The position numbers and the translations under genes are program-made. This document shows positions 14,101 to 26,100 of a stretch of 41,738 nt of DNA, one piece after another; the first letter of the stretch is position 1; every line of letters starts with the position of its first letter. Below the pieces are notes generated by a model that searched no databases, was not told where the DNA came from, and saw nothing but the letters and a program-made list of their open reading frames with translations. The DNA is taken from positions 1-41,738 of the forward strand of contig CAJXWJ010000028.1 of assembly GCA_913062925.1 (NCBI GenBank), written 5' to 3'. The DNA is from an uncultured Pseudorhodobacter sp. (GTDB lineage Bacteria; Pseudomonadota; Alphaproteobacteria; Rhodobacterales; Rhodobacteraceae).

Positions 14101-17100
14101 TTCGATGTTCCTAAAAATGCCTCGATCGTGATTAATTCAAAGAGCTCGGCTAATTTGACATTTAACGGGATATATATTCCAAACACCAATGGCGGGATCT
14201 ATTTCAACGGAACAGACATCACGGATGTGACTGGAGCTGCGACTACGGTCGCGGATGGTTTGGATTGGATCCAAGGCGAAAACCTGCGCAAAGTTAATCT
14301 AAACAACGACACCACAACGAATATTGGCACAAAAGACAGCGTTTTGTCTGCGCGTTTCAACATCACTGCGAATAGCGTTGATCACGCCGCAGCGACGCCA
14401 ACAATTCTTATTGATGTGGTCAATATTAATGAATTGATTGACCAGACGACCGGCGTGATCCCCCCTCCTCAATCAGTTCTGGTCCAGGGGGATATTAATG
14501 CGCGTACCTCGAGTGTGACGATTAACAACCATTCGCAGGGTGGCTCGATTACTTTGAAGGCGGCAGTGAACGCCGCTGTTATTTTTATTCATGCCGATGC
14601 ATCAGTTAATATTTCTGGTGTCATGATCCAGCAAGTGGGTGGTGATCCCTATGCCGCGTTTTTGACCGGCGCTTTGACAGGGTCTGAGGGGATTAATCAA
14701 GCCTCCAGTGCAGGGCTTGCGGCGTATTACGCCACGCCAGCTTCGACAACGCCTTCGATTTCAGCAAAGCGCGTCGTTATTGAAGCAGAGTTTATTGATG
14801 TAAACGGGTTGATCCAATCGGGTCAGAACTCTTATACGCTTGAGTTGAATGCCGACGAGTATAGCCAAATTATTCGGGCTCAGAAAAGTGGTAACAACTT
14901 TACCAACATCAAGCTGACAACAAGCGCCAAAGATGCCAATGGCAAGTTGATCGCGAATGATGATTTCACCGTGGTCTATGATCGGGTGCGTAATATTCTG
15001 ATCACCAAAGCTGTAAATCCATACGGCGGTTATATCGAATTGACCGGCGCGATTATGAATACGCAAAACGGGCAGATCACCGCCTATGCCGGCTATCCGC
15101 AGATCACCGTTACCAATAATATGTCTGCAATTGCAGGGATGACCATTCAGATCGATGGTATTGACGCCGACACGGTCGGCGACGGCAAGATCATTCTGCA
15201 TGATAAAACCAAGTCTGAAACCACGACCTACACCAAGCAAATTTCCGGCAATGTGCTCAAGCAAGTCACGACATTTGTCGATGTGCCGGTCTCGACCTAT
15301 ACCTACACTGGCGGGGCTGTTAATTCGGTTCAGTATTCTCCAATGGCGAACTTCCGCTATGGCTGGAGCATCGCGGTAAAAACGCAGACCACTGATATCT
15401 CTAAGTTTTCGAAGAGCGGTTGGCTCTTCATCAACCTGGGCACCAGTCCGGTCTTGAACGTCACCGATTCAATGCAGTTGAGCGCGGAATTGGTCGAAGG
15501 CTCGCAATATTTCTATAAAGATGCCAATGCACTTGCTGGTTACAGTTATCAGGCCAGTTCTAATCCGGGCGTGAATTATACCTATTCCAGTTCGACGGTG
15601 ACCACCTCTGACTCGGGCTGGTTGTCGCAGGGTTATAGTGTCAGCAAGACATGGTACGGTAAAAAGACCTATCATTACAAATATGAGCGGACCTCTGGCA
15701 CCACCACAACTTATCAACAAAGCATTCTGGCTGATCGCCCTATTGGCATTAACTTTTTGTTTAATGCGACGGGTAATATTTCGGTCAATGCTGGTGCGGC
15801 CAATATTCTGATTGCGGGCAATCTGAACAACCAAACCGGCACGACAAGTCTTGTCACCACAGGCAGCATCACCACCTCGGCCACCGAGGCGGCAGGGCAG
15901 TCGGCGGCGGTGGGCGGCAAGATCATCACTCTGACGGCCGGCGGGGCGATTGGCGCGCAGACCGCACCGTTGCAGGTCAAGCTTGCCAGCACTTTGCCGG
16001 GGGCTGTGTTGAATGCCACGGCGCCGGGCGCGATCAATCTGGCGGCGGTTGCGGGGGATTTGATCGTTGGAACCATCAGCACAGTGCGCAATGTTGCCTA
16101 TGGCGGATCCACGCTGCAATCGCGCGAAAGCATTAATATCACAGCGAAAAAATCGATTATTGCCACCAGTTCCAGCTTGATCGCGGGCAGCTCGATTGTG
16201 CTTGATGCGCAGGGCGGCGGCATTGGCAGCGCTTTGATCCCCTTGCGGATTGATACCGGCGCGCAGCCGACCGATACCTTGACCGTCACGGCGGCCGGCA
16301 CGGTGGCTTTGCGCGAAATTTCCGGCGATCTGAGTATTTTCTCGATCAGTTCGCCAGGCAAAGATGTGGTGTTGATCGTCGACTCTGGCTCGGTTTTGGA
16401 CGGCAACAACATTCAAGTTGTGGACACGCGCACCACCGATCAGCTTTTGGCGACGGTTTGGACCGATCTGCAACTGACCGCCGACACCGGCGCGAATACG
16501 AAGGTTCAAGATACGCTTGACAGCCTGTCTGCGGCCCGCACCCGCGAATATCAGACCTATTGGAAGTGGCGCAGCCTGCAAGGCGAGCCGCATTTCGCCG
16601 ATATTTTGAGCAATGCCTCGGCTGTCATGGTGACTTCGGACGAAGAGATTGCCTCGTTGCGGGCGTCGTATTTGCCTGCGGGGGTGACTTGGGTCACGGC
16701 TTCGGTGGATGAAAAGGCCGCGGTCGATCTGCAAATTCAAACCTTGATGCTGTCGCGCACTGAACAGCTGCGCAGTCTCAACGCCACCTATGGCAGCCTG
16801 ACTGCGGCCTATGACAGCAGCTATTCGGTCGCCCTGACGGCGGCTGAAATCGCGCAGGTGACGGGGTCGATCAAGATCTGGACGGCGGACGAGCTGTTGT
16901 TTGGCTTTTCTGCGGGCTTGTTGAAGCCTGTCACCTCGACCCAGACCAGCATTGAAGACGCCAATATCACCGCAGGCACGCTGAAGATCACCGCTTCGGG
17001 CGGCGTGGGCTATGCTGGCAGCAAGACGCTTATCGACTTTACCGGCACCATGACCAATGACGAGCGGATCTTGTTGGCGGCGGCGGAAAGCAAGGATGTG

Positions 17101-20100
17101 ACCTTCCTGCTGACCAATGTGATCGCAGCAACGGTTGATTTCAACCTGACTACCTCGACCATGCACCGCACCGATGGCGGCAGCTGGAGCAGCACTTTTG
17201 CGGTGGGCGATTACATCGAGGTCATTGGCCTGACGCTCAACGCCACCGGCAATGGCAATTTCTACCGGATCGGCAGCATCAGCAATGGCGGGGCCGATAT
17301 CATCATCGAGACCGGCGCGGGGCTGTTGTCACTTTCTGCCGACGAGCGGCTGCAATCGGTCAGCGTGGCGGCCGTGGCCATGGACCCGATGTCGCAGATT
17401 GGCGCCGTGAAATGGCTTGAGATTCTGAAGCGTGAAGATCTGAACGTCACCTTGGACAGCACGCTTGCGATCACCGCAAATGGCAATGCTTTTGTCGGCT
17501 CGCGGTCGAATATGCATCTGCTGGATATTAATGTCGCGGGCACGGCGATCATCAAATCGGCGGGGTCTTTGTATGGGCACAGCGGGTCTTCGACGCTGGC
17601 CAATATTGTGGCGGGCGGCGATCTTGTGCTGGAGGCGGGCTATGGCTCGATCGGCACAGGGGTCGATGCAAACCGGCTTTGGATCAACCTAACCTCGGCC
17701 AATGCGCAGCTGACCGCACGGGCGCAAAATGATATCTGGATCGGCGAAACCCTGGGCGATATGCGGGTGGCGACAATCTATTCTTCGACCGGCAACGTCG
17801 ATTTGCTTGCGGTAGCGGGCAATATTGTCGATGCGATCAATTCTGATTTCGTCAATATCCAAGCCTATAACATCCAGCTGCAAGCCAGCGGCTCGATTGG
17901 GTCGCAGTCCAACGATCTGGACATTCAGGCGGTCTATGACGGCGGTACGGTGGTGCGCGGTTTGGTGACGGCAACCGCGGGGCAGAACGTTTATCTGGTG
18001 CAGACCGGCGATATGTGGCTGCGCAACGTCTATGCGGGCGGCACTGTGCGGCTTGAGGCCACCACTTCGATCTTTGATGCTGTGGATATTGCCGATGTCA
18101 CCAATCCCTATAGCGCCAATCTTGCGGTCACCTCGTCGAATGCGGGCACCGATATCACCGGCGTGGATATTTCGCTGGTGGCGATCCAGACGCTTGGCTT
18201 TATCGGGGCTGCGGGCAATGAGATCGACATCAATATGTTGGGCTCGGTTGGCGTGCTGAACACGGTCAGCTATGACAGCACCTATCTGAACGCCAATACC
18301 GGCGACATTCGCTTGAATCAGGTTGGCACCTCGGCGGGCTATACCGCCTTTATCACAGCGCTAAGCGGCAGCATTTTGAACGCGGCTCTTCAGGGGGTGA
18401 CCAATATCACCGGTGGACGCGCTTATCTTGTGGCGCAAAAAGACATCGGCCTGCGCGACAAGAACATCTATACCACCATCGGCGCTTTGCAGGGCCGCTC
18501 GACCACCGGCAACACCTATCTGTTCAACGATGGCGCGCTTGCGGTCTCGGCCTTTACCGGCGTTGGCGTGGGCATGTATGCGGGCGGCGATGCGATTGTG
18601 CAGGCCCATAGCCCGATCACGGTGTCTTCGGATGTGGTTGTGATTGGCGATCTGAGCTATATCGCCAATGAAAGCGCCACCGACGACCGCGATAATATCA
18701 CGATCAATGCGGGGATTTCGATTTCGGCCAGTGGCACTGCGACCTTCTTGGCGGGCGATAACTTTGTCCTGTCGGCAGGAGCAAGCATTCAGACGGGGCA
18801 AAATCTGGTGATTGTCACCGACTATGGCTCGCTGGACAGCCAAGGCGGCGATGTCACCCTGACAGGCACCCTGCACTCGACGGGCTACACCCATATCAGC
18901 ACCAGTGCGACGAAAAGCTCGAGCGTGGTGATCGATGGTTTGCTGACCGCGCAGGGCGATTTTGTGCTGACCACGGGCGTGGTCGGCGACAGCGTTGCGA
19001 TCAATTCGACCGTGCAGGGCGCGGGCGTTGCGCTGCTTCTGGGCGCGGGCAATGACACGCTGACCCTGACGGGGCGGCTGGCTGCAACTTCGGGCGATAC
19101 CGTGCTGGATCTGGGCAGCGATGCCGATGCATTGGACAATGTGTCGATCAGCGGTGCTTTGGCGGCCGCGCGCGATCTGCTGATCTATAAGATGCCTGCT
19201 GCGACCTGGACGGCTGTTGTTGGCGTGGCACAAACGGTGACAGTTGGCGTTAATGCGCTGGTACGGGTCCAAGACGGCACCCGTGTCACTTTGTACCGCT
19301 ATGTCCCGCTTGGTTCGGCTGCGATCAATCTGGGCACGGCCAATTATGCCGATACCTCGGTTTGGAGCGCTACCAATACCAACACCAGCGGGCTTGGGCG
19401 CGCGGTTTTGGCAATGACGGCGGCCTCGAGCCTGACCGCAGGGCGCGATCTGGTGATCCGCACCGGCGGCGGCAGTGACAGCTTGATTGATCTGGGGGCT
19501 ATCACGGCGACCACGGGCGATATCTTTATTGATCTGGCCAATGGGGTGACGGGCACCGCGCAGGTGCTGCAATTGGGCGCAAAAGGCGTGACGGCTGGCG
19601 GATCTTTGTCGGTTTTGGCTGACGGGGCAACGGCGGTCTCTCTGGCGCTGACCGGCCAGTTCACGGTTGGGGGCGAGGCTCTGTTTGTGACCGGTTCGGG
19701 GGCTGATACGATCAGCTCTTCGGCCGTGCAAACCACTGGCAGCTGGCGGCTTTTGGCCAATGCGGGCGATGACACGGTCTCGGTCTCGGGCGCGATTACC
19801 ACCACCACAGGTGATCTGATGCTGGATCTGGGCACCGATGCCGATGCGCTGAACACACTGACCGTCTTGGCGCCGCTTTCGGCCGCACGCGATTTGATTG
19901 TGTTGAACCTGGCACAGGCCGATCACGCGGCAACGCTGGGTGTCTCGCAAAGCGTCACGCTGGCTTTGGGCGATGTGGTGCGGGTTAGCACCGGCTCTGA
20001 CGCGCGGCTTTACCGCGCGCTTGGCACGCAGACAGTGCAGATGGATGTCGGTCTGACCGATTACACCGATGTGCTGCTTTGGGCGCAGACCGATACCAAT

Positions 20101-23100
20101 GGCCGCCTGCATGGCATAGCCACTTTGGTGATCTCGGCCTCGGGCGCTTTGACGGGGGGGCGCAATGTTCATATCCAAACCGGAGGCGGCAACGACACCC
20201 TTACCGCTCAGGCGGCAATCAGCGCGACGCTTGGCGATATCTTGATTGATCTTGCCGACAGCAAACTTGGCGGCAAGCAGAGCGTCAGCTTGACCACGGG
20301 GCTTGTGGTCTCGGGGGCCGATACCACCATCATGAGCCTTGGCACCGCGATTGCCGAATTCACCTTCCACGGCGCGATTGCCGCGGGCGGTAAACTGAGC
20401 CTGATCACCGGACTTGGCGACGACAAAATCACCTCGACCGCCGATCTTTTGGGCCAATCGGTGCTGATTACCACTGGCGTGGGCAGCGATCAGGTCAGTG
20501 TTATTGGCAAGATCACCGCAACCGCGGGCGGGGCTTTGCCGGTCACGAAATGGACTGGTACCACCGGCAGCACATTGTTGATCGTGCCGCTGCAAGGCGA
20601 TCTGCTGACCTTGACGACAAATGGCGTGGCAGGGGTTTACCGCTATGTCGGTCCGGCCAATCAGATGCTGGATCTTGCGACGCTGGCCTATTGGGACAGC
20701 GCGCGCTGGCAGTCGCTGATCGGCGATGTCACGATTGATCTGGGCACGGATGCTGATGCACAAAACAGCCTTTCGGTCTTTGGCTCGATCACGGCCGCTG
20801 CGGCGATCCGCATCTACAATCTGCCGCAAACCGAGTGGAGCGTCATCAGCGGCGTCAGCCAAACAGCGACGCCATCGACGGGCGATCTGGTCAGCGTGAT
20901 GACCCAGGGCGAGGCGGCGGTCTACCGCTATATCGGCGGGCGCAGCCGTGGCTTGGATCTGGGCTTTACCAGCTATTCCGACACCAGCCTGTGGCAGGCG
21001 GTCTCGGAGGGCAGTTTGGGCAGCGGTACCACCAGCATCAGCCTGTCTGATGCGGGCACCCTGACGGCGGGCACCAATATCGACATTTGGACCGGCGGCG
21101 GAGCCGATACGGTCAGCGCCAGCGGTCTGTGGCGGGCGCAGGGCTCGTTGCGACTGCAAACTGGCATGGGCGCCGATAACATCGCGCTGAACAAGGGCGT
21201 GATCGCCAGCATGGGCAATGTGGCAATAGATCTGGGCGACGGGCCTTTGCGCGCCACTCAATCCTTGAAAATTGCCAATGGCGGTATCGCGGCGGGCAGC
21301 GATATCACGCTGCGGGCCTCGGGCATTGCCAAGGTCAGCATCGCGGTTTCAAGCGATGTGGTCGCAGGGCGTGACATCTTGATCGCCACCGATCTGGGCG
21401 AGGATCAGATCACCTTGGGCACCCTAATGACCGCAGGGCGCAATATTTCTGTCAGCACAGGAGCAGGCTCGGATAGCATCACGGTGGCGCGCAGCGTCAC
21501 GGCGACCTCTGGCGCGCTTTTCATCGATCTGGGCACCGGCGAGACCGCACGGCAGATCTTGCAGATCACCCGCGGCAGCCTGATCTCGGGTGCCGAGATG
21601 CTGGTGCAGGCCAGTGGCACAACCGCCGTGCTGGTGGATGTGAATGGCGGCTTGGTTTCGGGGGGGGCGATGACGCTGCGCTTGGCTGATGGCGCGGATA
21701 CCATTCAGATTGCGGGCGATCTGACCGCAGGGGCTGCGATGCTGATTGCGACAGGCGCGGGGGGCGACACCGTCACCCTGCCGGGCAATCTGACCAGCAC
21801 CGGAGGCTCGATCCGTTTTGATCTGGGCGATGGCGCGGCGGGCGGCTTTAGCTTTATGCCAAGCTTTGACAGCTTGACGGTCACCGGCGCAATCAAGGCC
21901 GCGACCAGCTTTACGCTGACCAACACAGGCAGCACCGGCGCGCTTATTCACCTGATCGGCGATGTCACGGCGGGCAGCTTTATCTTGGTAAGCCTTGCCT
22001 CTGGCGCCGATGAGCTGACCTTTGACGGCAAGCTGAAGGCGGGCACCGCTTTGACAGTGGCAAGCAGCGGTGGCGCGGATATCGTTACCTTTAACAAAAT
22101 GTTAGAGGCTGTCGAAGGCTCGGTGCTGGTCAATCTTGGCACCCTTGCGTCCGGCACTGCGATTGTCGCCTTGAACGACACCGTGACTGCCGCGCAGGAC
22201 ATCAGCCTGATCTCGGCTGGGGCAGGAAATCTGCGGCTGACTTTGCAAAAACAGGCGACGGCAGGGAATGCCTTCCTGATTTCCACCGGCAATGGCGCCG
22301 ATGTCATCACCCTTAACAGCGGCATTCTGGCCAAGGCCCAAGCTGCCGTTCAATCGGGTGGCGGCAGCGATCGTGTCACCCTGCCAGCAAGTGGCTCGAT
22401 TACCAGCACGACCGGCGATGTGATAATCGACCTTGGTGCCTTTGATGGCGCGCTTGATACTTTGGTGATTGCGGGCTCGTTGACGGCGGCGATGGCGCTG
22501 CGGTTGCTGGATATTGGCGCGGGGGCCTCGGCTGTAACGATCAGCGCGACCCGTCTGAAATCGGGCAAGGGCGGCACGACTTTGTCGCTGTCTTCGGGGG
22601 CGGATGTTGTGCTGATCACGGGCAGCACGCTGGAGACCAGCGGCGATATGTCGATCTTGACTGATGCGGGCGCTGATCTTGTGATCTTGCAAGAGGATGT
22701 GGTCACGGTCAGCGGAGCCTTGTCTTTAGCGGCGGGGGCGGGCGATGATGTGGTCAAGCTTTTGGCCTCAAAGCTTAGTGCGACGACCAGCACCCTGAAC
22801 CTTGGCGCGGGTGCCGATTATCTGCTGATGCAGGATTTGGGCAAGCTGGGCGGCAAAACCGTGGTTCTGGGCGGCGATGGCGATGACCAGATCGACATCC
22901 TGCGTCTGCCGACGCAAGCCAGCGGTGACAGCCTGTCGATTGATGGTCAAAACGGTGCGGATCGTGTGACGGTTCAGACCTTTGGTTCGGGTGCCGGTAT
23001 CGGAATCGGCTATGATATTCGGGTCTTTGACAGCGGTTTGGTCAGCTCTGGTGCCGATGCGCTAACGGTGCTGGGCACGGCGCAAGACGATGTGTTCTTG

Positions 23101-26100
23101 TCGCGGGCAGGCTATGTGGCCTTGCTGCACGCCACAGCTTCGCAAACCTTAAGCAACGCCGCAGGGCGCGACAGCGCGATCGAGCGGATCAGCTATGACA
23201 ACAGCATGGACGCGGGTCTTTTGGTGTCTGGGCTTGCGGGTGCGGATCTGTTCGTCTCGGATGACACCAGTGCGATTGCGGTCTTTGACGGCGGCGATGG
23301 CGCGGATGTCTTCCTCATCGGCCAGCTTTACGGCAGCCAACCCGAGGTAGGCGGCGGCTTCTTTAGCACGGTGGTTGACCCTATCGAGACGGTCAAGACC
23401 ACGCGCGGCTATCTGAGCAATGGCGCAAGCTATGCCCTGTTGTTGCGGGGCGGTGCGGGCGATGACGCGACGCTGGTCTATGCCAATGCGGCGGCCTTGC
23501 GGCTGGAAGGCGGGGCGGGCAATGACCGCTTTACCCTGGCCGCGATGCGGATTTCGGGCCTCCCCGAAGCCGCTAGCGCCTATCAGGCGCATGGGCTGAT
23601 CGAAGTGGTCGGTGGCAGCGGGATCGACACTCTGTCTGTCATGGGCACCGAAGCCGCTGACGCCATTGTCAGCGCCCAAGATGGCATCTGGGGGCTTGGG
23701 TTGATCATCAAGCTTTCGGGCACTGAAGACTTCATCCAGATTGACGGGCGTGAAGGTGATGACTCGATTGTGGTGCAATCGACGGCGGCGGGCACTTTGA
23801 CCAATATCATCGGAGATGGCGGCAGCGATTACGTCGCGATTGCGGGAGATGTGATACAAGCGGTGGTCTCAGTCGCCTCGGGCGGTGGCTTCAGCTTTGG
23901 CTCGGCGCCAAAATTTGCAGCCACGGCGGCTATCAGCACCGCAGATTGGGCGGCCGCTGCCAGCAAAACCAAAACCGCAGCCGTTGGCCTGTTGAAAGAC
24001 TTTGACACCGGCGCGCATGATCTGACGGCGATGCTGGGCGCGCTTAGTGTGGACGGCGGGCGGATCAGCACTCTGAGCTATCGCTCGGCCTCGACTTTGG
24101 CCAGCGAAAGCTATGCCACGATCTCTGCGCTGACCTCGGTTTATGACGAAGCCGCCAGCAATGACCGCATCGTTTTGTTCAGCGATGCGACTTTGACTGC
24201 GACGCTTGGCGCGATGTCTTCGGTGGTCTCGAGTGATGGACGCCAGCGCACGCTGGTGTCGGGCTTGGGCATGGCAGAGGGTAAGCTGGATATCGGCATC
24301 GGGGCCAGCGACAGCTTGGGCGTGGCGATCAGTGGCTTTGAGACCACCGAGGTTCTGCTGGGCCAAGGCAATGACCGCTTTGACATTGCTGTGAGCAAGA
24401 CCACTGCGGATGCGACAGCGCTTGCGGGCCTGACGCTGATCTACGGTGGGGCGGGGGCGGACCGTCTGATGGTCTCGGCCTTTGCCGATGGCGCAGGGCT
24501 TGCGCTGTTTGGCGATGCCGATACGGCGGGCCTGCGCTATTCTGGCACGCTGCTGAAAGCCTCGGACACGGGCCGGGCTTTTGATGCCACCAAGGGTGCT
24601 GACAAATTTGGCGACACGATTGATCTCTCAGCGCTGGCGGCTTCGGGGGGGCTAAGCAGCGCTATTGCGGTTGATGGCGGCGTCGGAGCCGATACGATCA
24701 TCGGCAGCGCTGGCCGCGATCTGATCCTTGGCGGATCGGGTTCTGACAATCTGTCGGGCGGGGCAGGCGATGATATTTTGATCGGCGATGCGGGGCTTTC
24801 GATTGATCTTGCCACACATCTTGTCAGCGTGATTGGCAGCCGTCTTTCCAGCCCCATCACTCTTGCGGGCGATACACGGACCCCAGGTGCGGATACGATT
24901 TCGGGCGATGCGGGCAATGACATTCTGGCCGGCGATCTGGTCAGCCTCGAGGCGCTAACAGGCGGCTTGATGCTGGGCAGGGTCTGGGCGCTGGGGGCGG
25001 TGAATTCGTCTGATCTGGGGCTGGGCGGCGGCGATATGTTGAGTGGCGGCGCGGGCGATGACATTGTGATCGGCGGCATGGGCAGCGACACGCTTTATGG
25101 CGCGGTCAGCGGCTTGGCGGCCAATTCCGGACAGGATGTGTTGATCGGCGATTCTGCGGATATCCGCTTTACGCTGGGCAGCGGGGGCGCGCGTTTGCTG
25201 GCCAAGATCACCTCGACCGGCGGCAGCTTTGGCGCAGCTGATCAGCTGATCTCGGGCAGCGGCAGCGATATTTTGCTGGGCGGCATTGGAGATGACAGTC
25301 TGGATGCGGGCGCAGGCGATAACGTGGTCCTTGGCGATGGCGGTGAGCTTGGCTTTGCCGCACAGGGCAATGTTGCGACCCTGATCAGCATCTTGTCGCA
25401 GCGCAATACAGCCGATGGTGCGGATACCATCGTTGCGGCGAATGGCGCGAATATCGTGCTGGGGGGCGGTGGCGCGGATCGCATCACCTTGGCCGAGGGC
25501 GCGAATATTGTGCTTGGCGATATGGGTCTTGTGCAGGGCAGCACGGCTGCTGCGGCCGCAGGCGCGCTGACCAGCGTGATCACCAATATCACCAGCACTT
25601 TTGGCAGCGAAGGCGGCGATGATCTTATCACCACAGGTGCAGGTTCGGCCATTGTGGTTGGCGGCTTTGGCGCCGATACCCTGCGCAGCGGTAATAGCTT
25701 GGGCGCGATCTTGTTTGGCGACAATGCCAGCATGGTCTTTGATGCGGTGACGGGCATAGCGCTGCGCATCGAGACCACCTTTAACGGCCAAGGGGCTGCG
25801 GATTCGATTATCTCGGGGCCGGGGGCTGTGCTGATGCTGGGTGGCGCGGGCGCAGATACGTTGATTGCAGGTGCGGGCCCTGCGGCAGTGATCGGCGATG
25901 AAGGTCTGATGACTGGAACCGCGACACAGCCCATCGCGGGGGCTTTGCCGATGACGCTTTCGGCAATCACCTCGACACTTGCGGGGGCTGCGGGGCAGGC
26001 CGATCAGATCACATTGGGTCTGGGCGGCGGCTATGCGATTGGCGGCGAAGGCGCTGACATCTTGCGGGCGGCCTCTGCTTTGGGCGCAAGCATTCTGCTG

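Noticed and set aside
15469-17166. Minus-strand open frame of 565 codons
   Set aside because: Opposite a continuous, well-supported coding frame. It is Arg/Gln-rich and has no motifs.
18361-21261. Long minus-strand open frame (966 codons) opposite the giant gene
   Set aside because: Its sequence is the low-complexity, Arg/Ala/Gln-rich shadow expected opposite Asp/Gly/Ala repeats. It has no domain or ribosome-binding site, and the plus strand is clearly coding.
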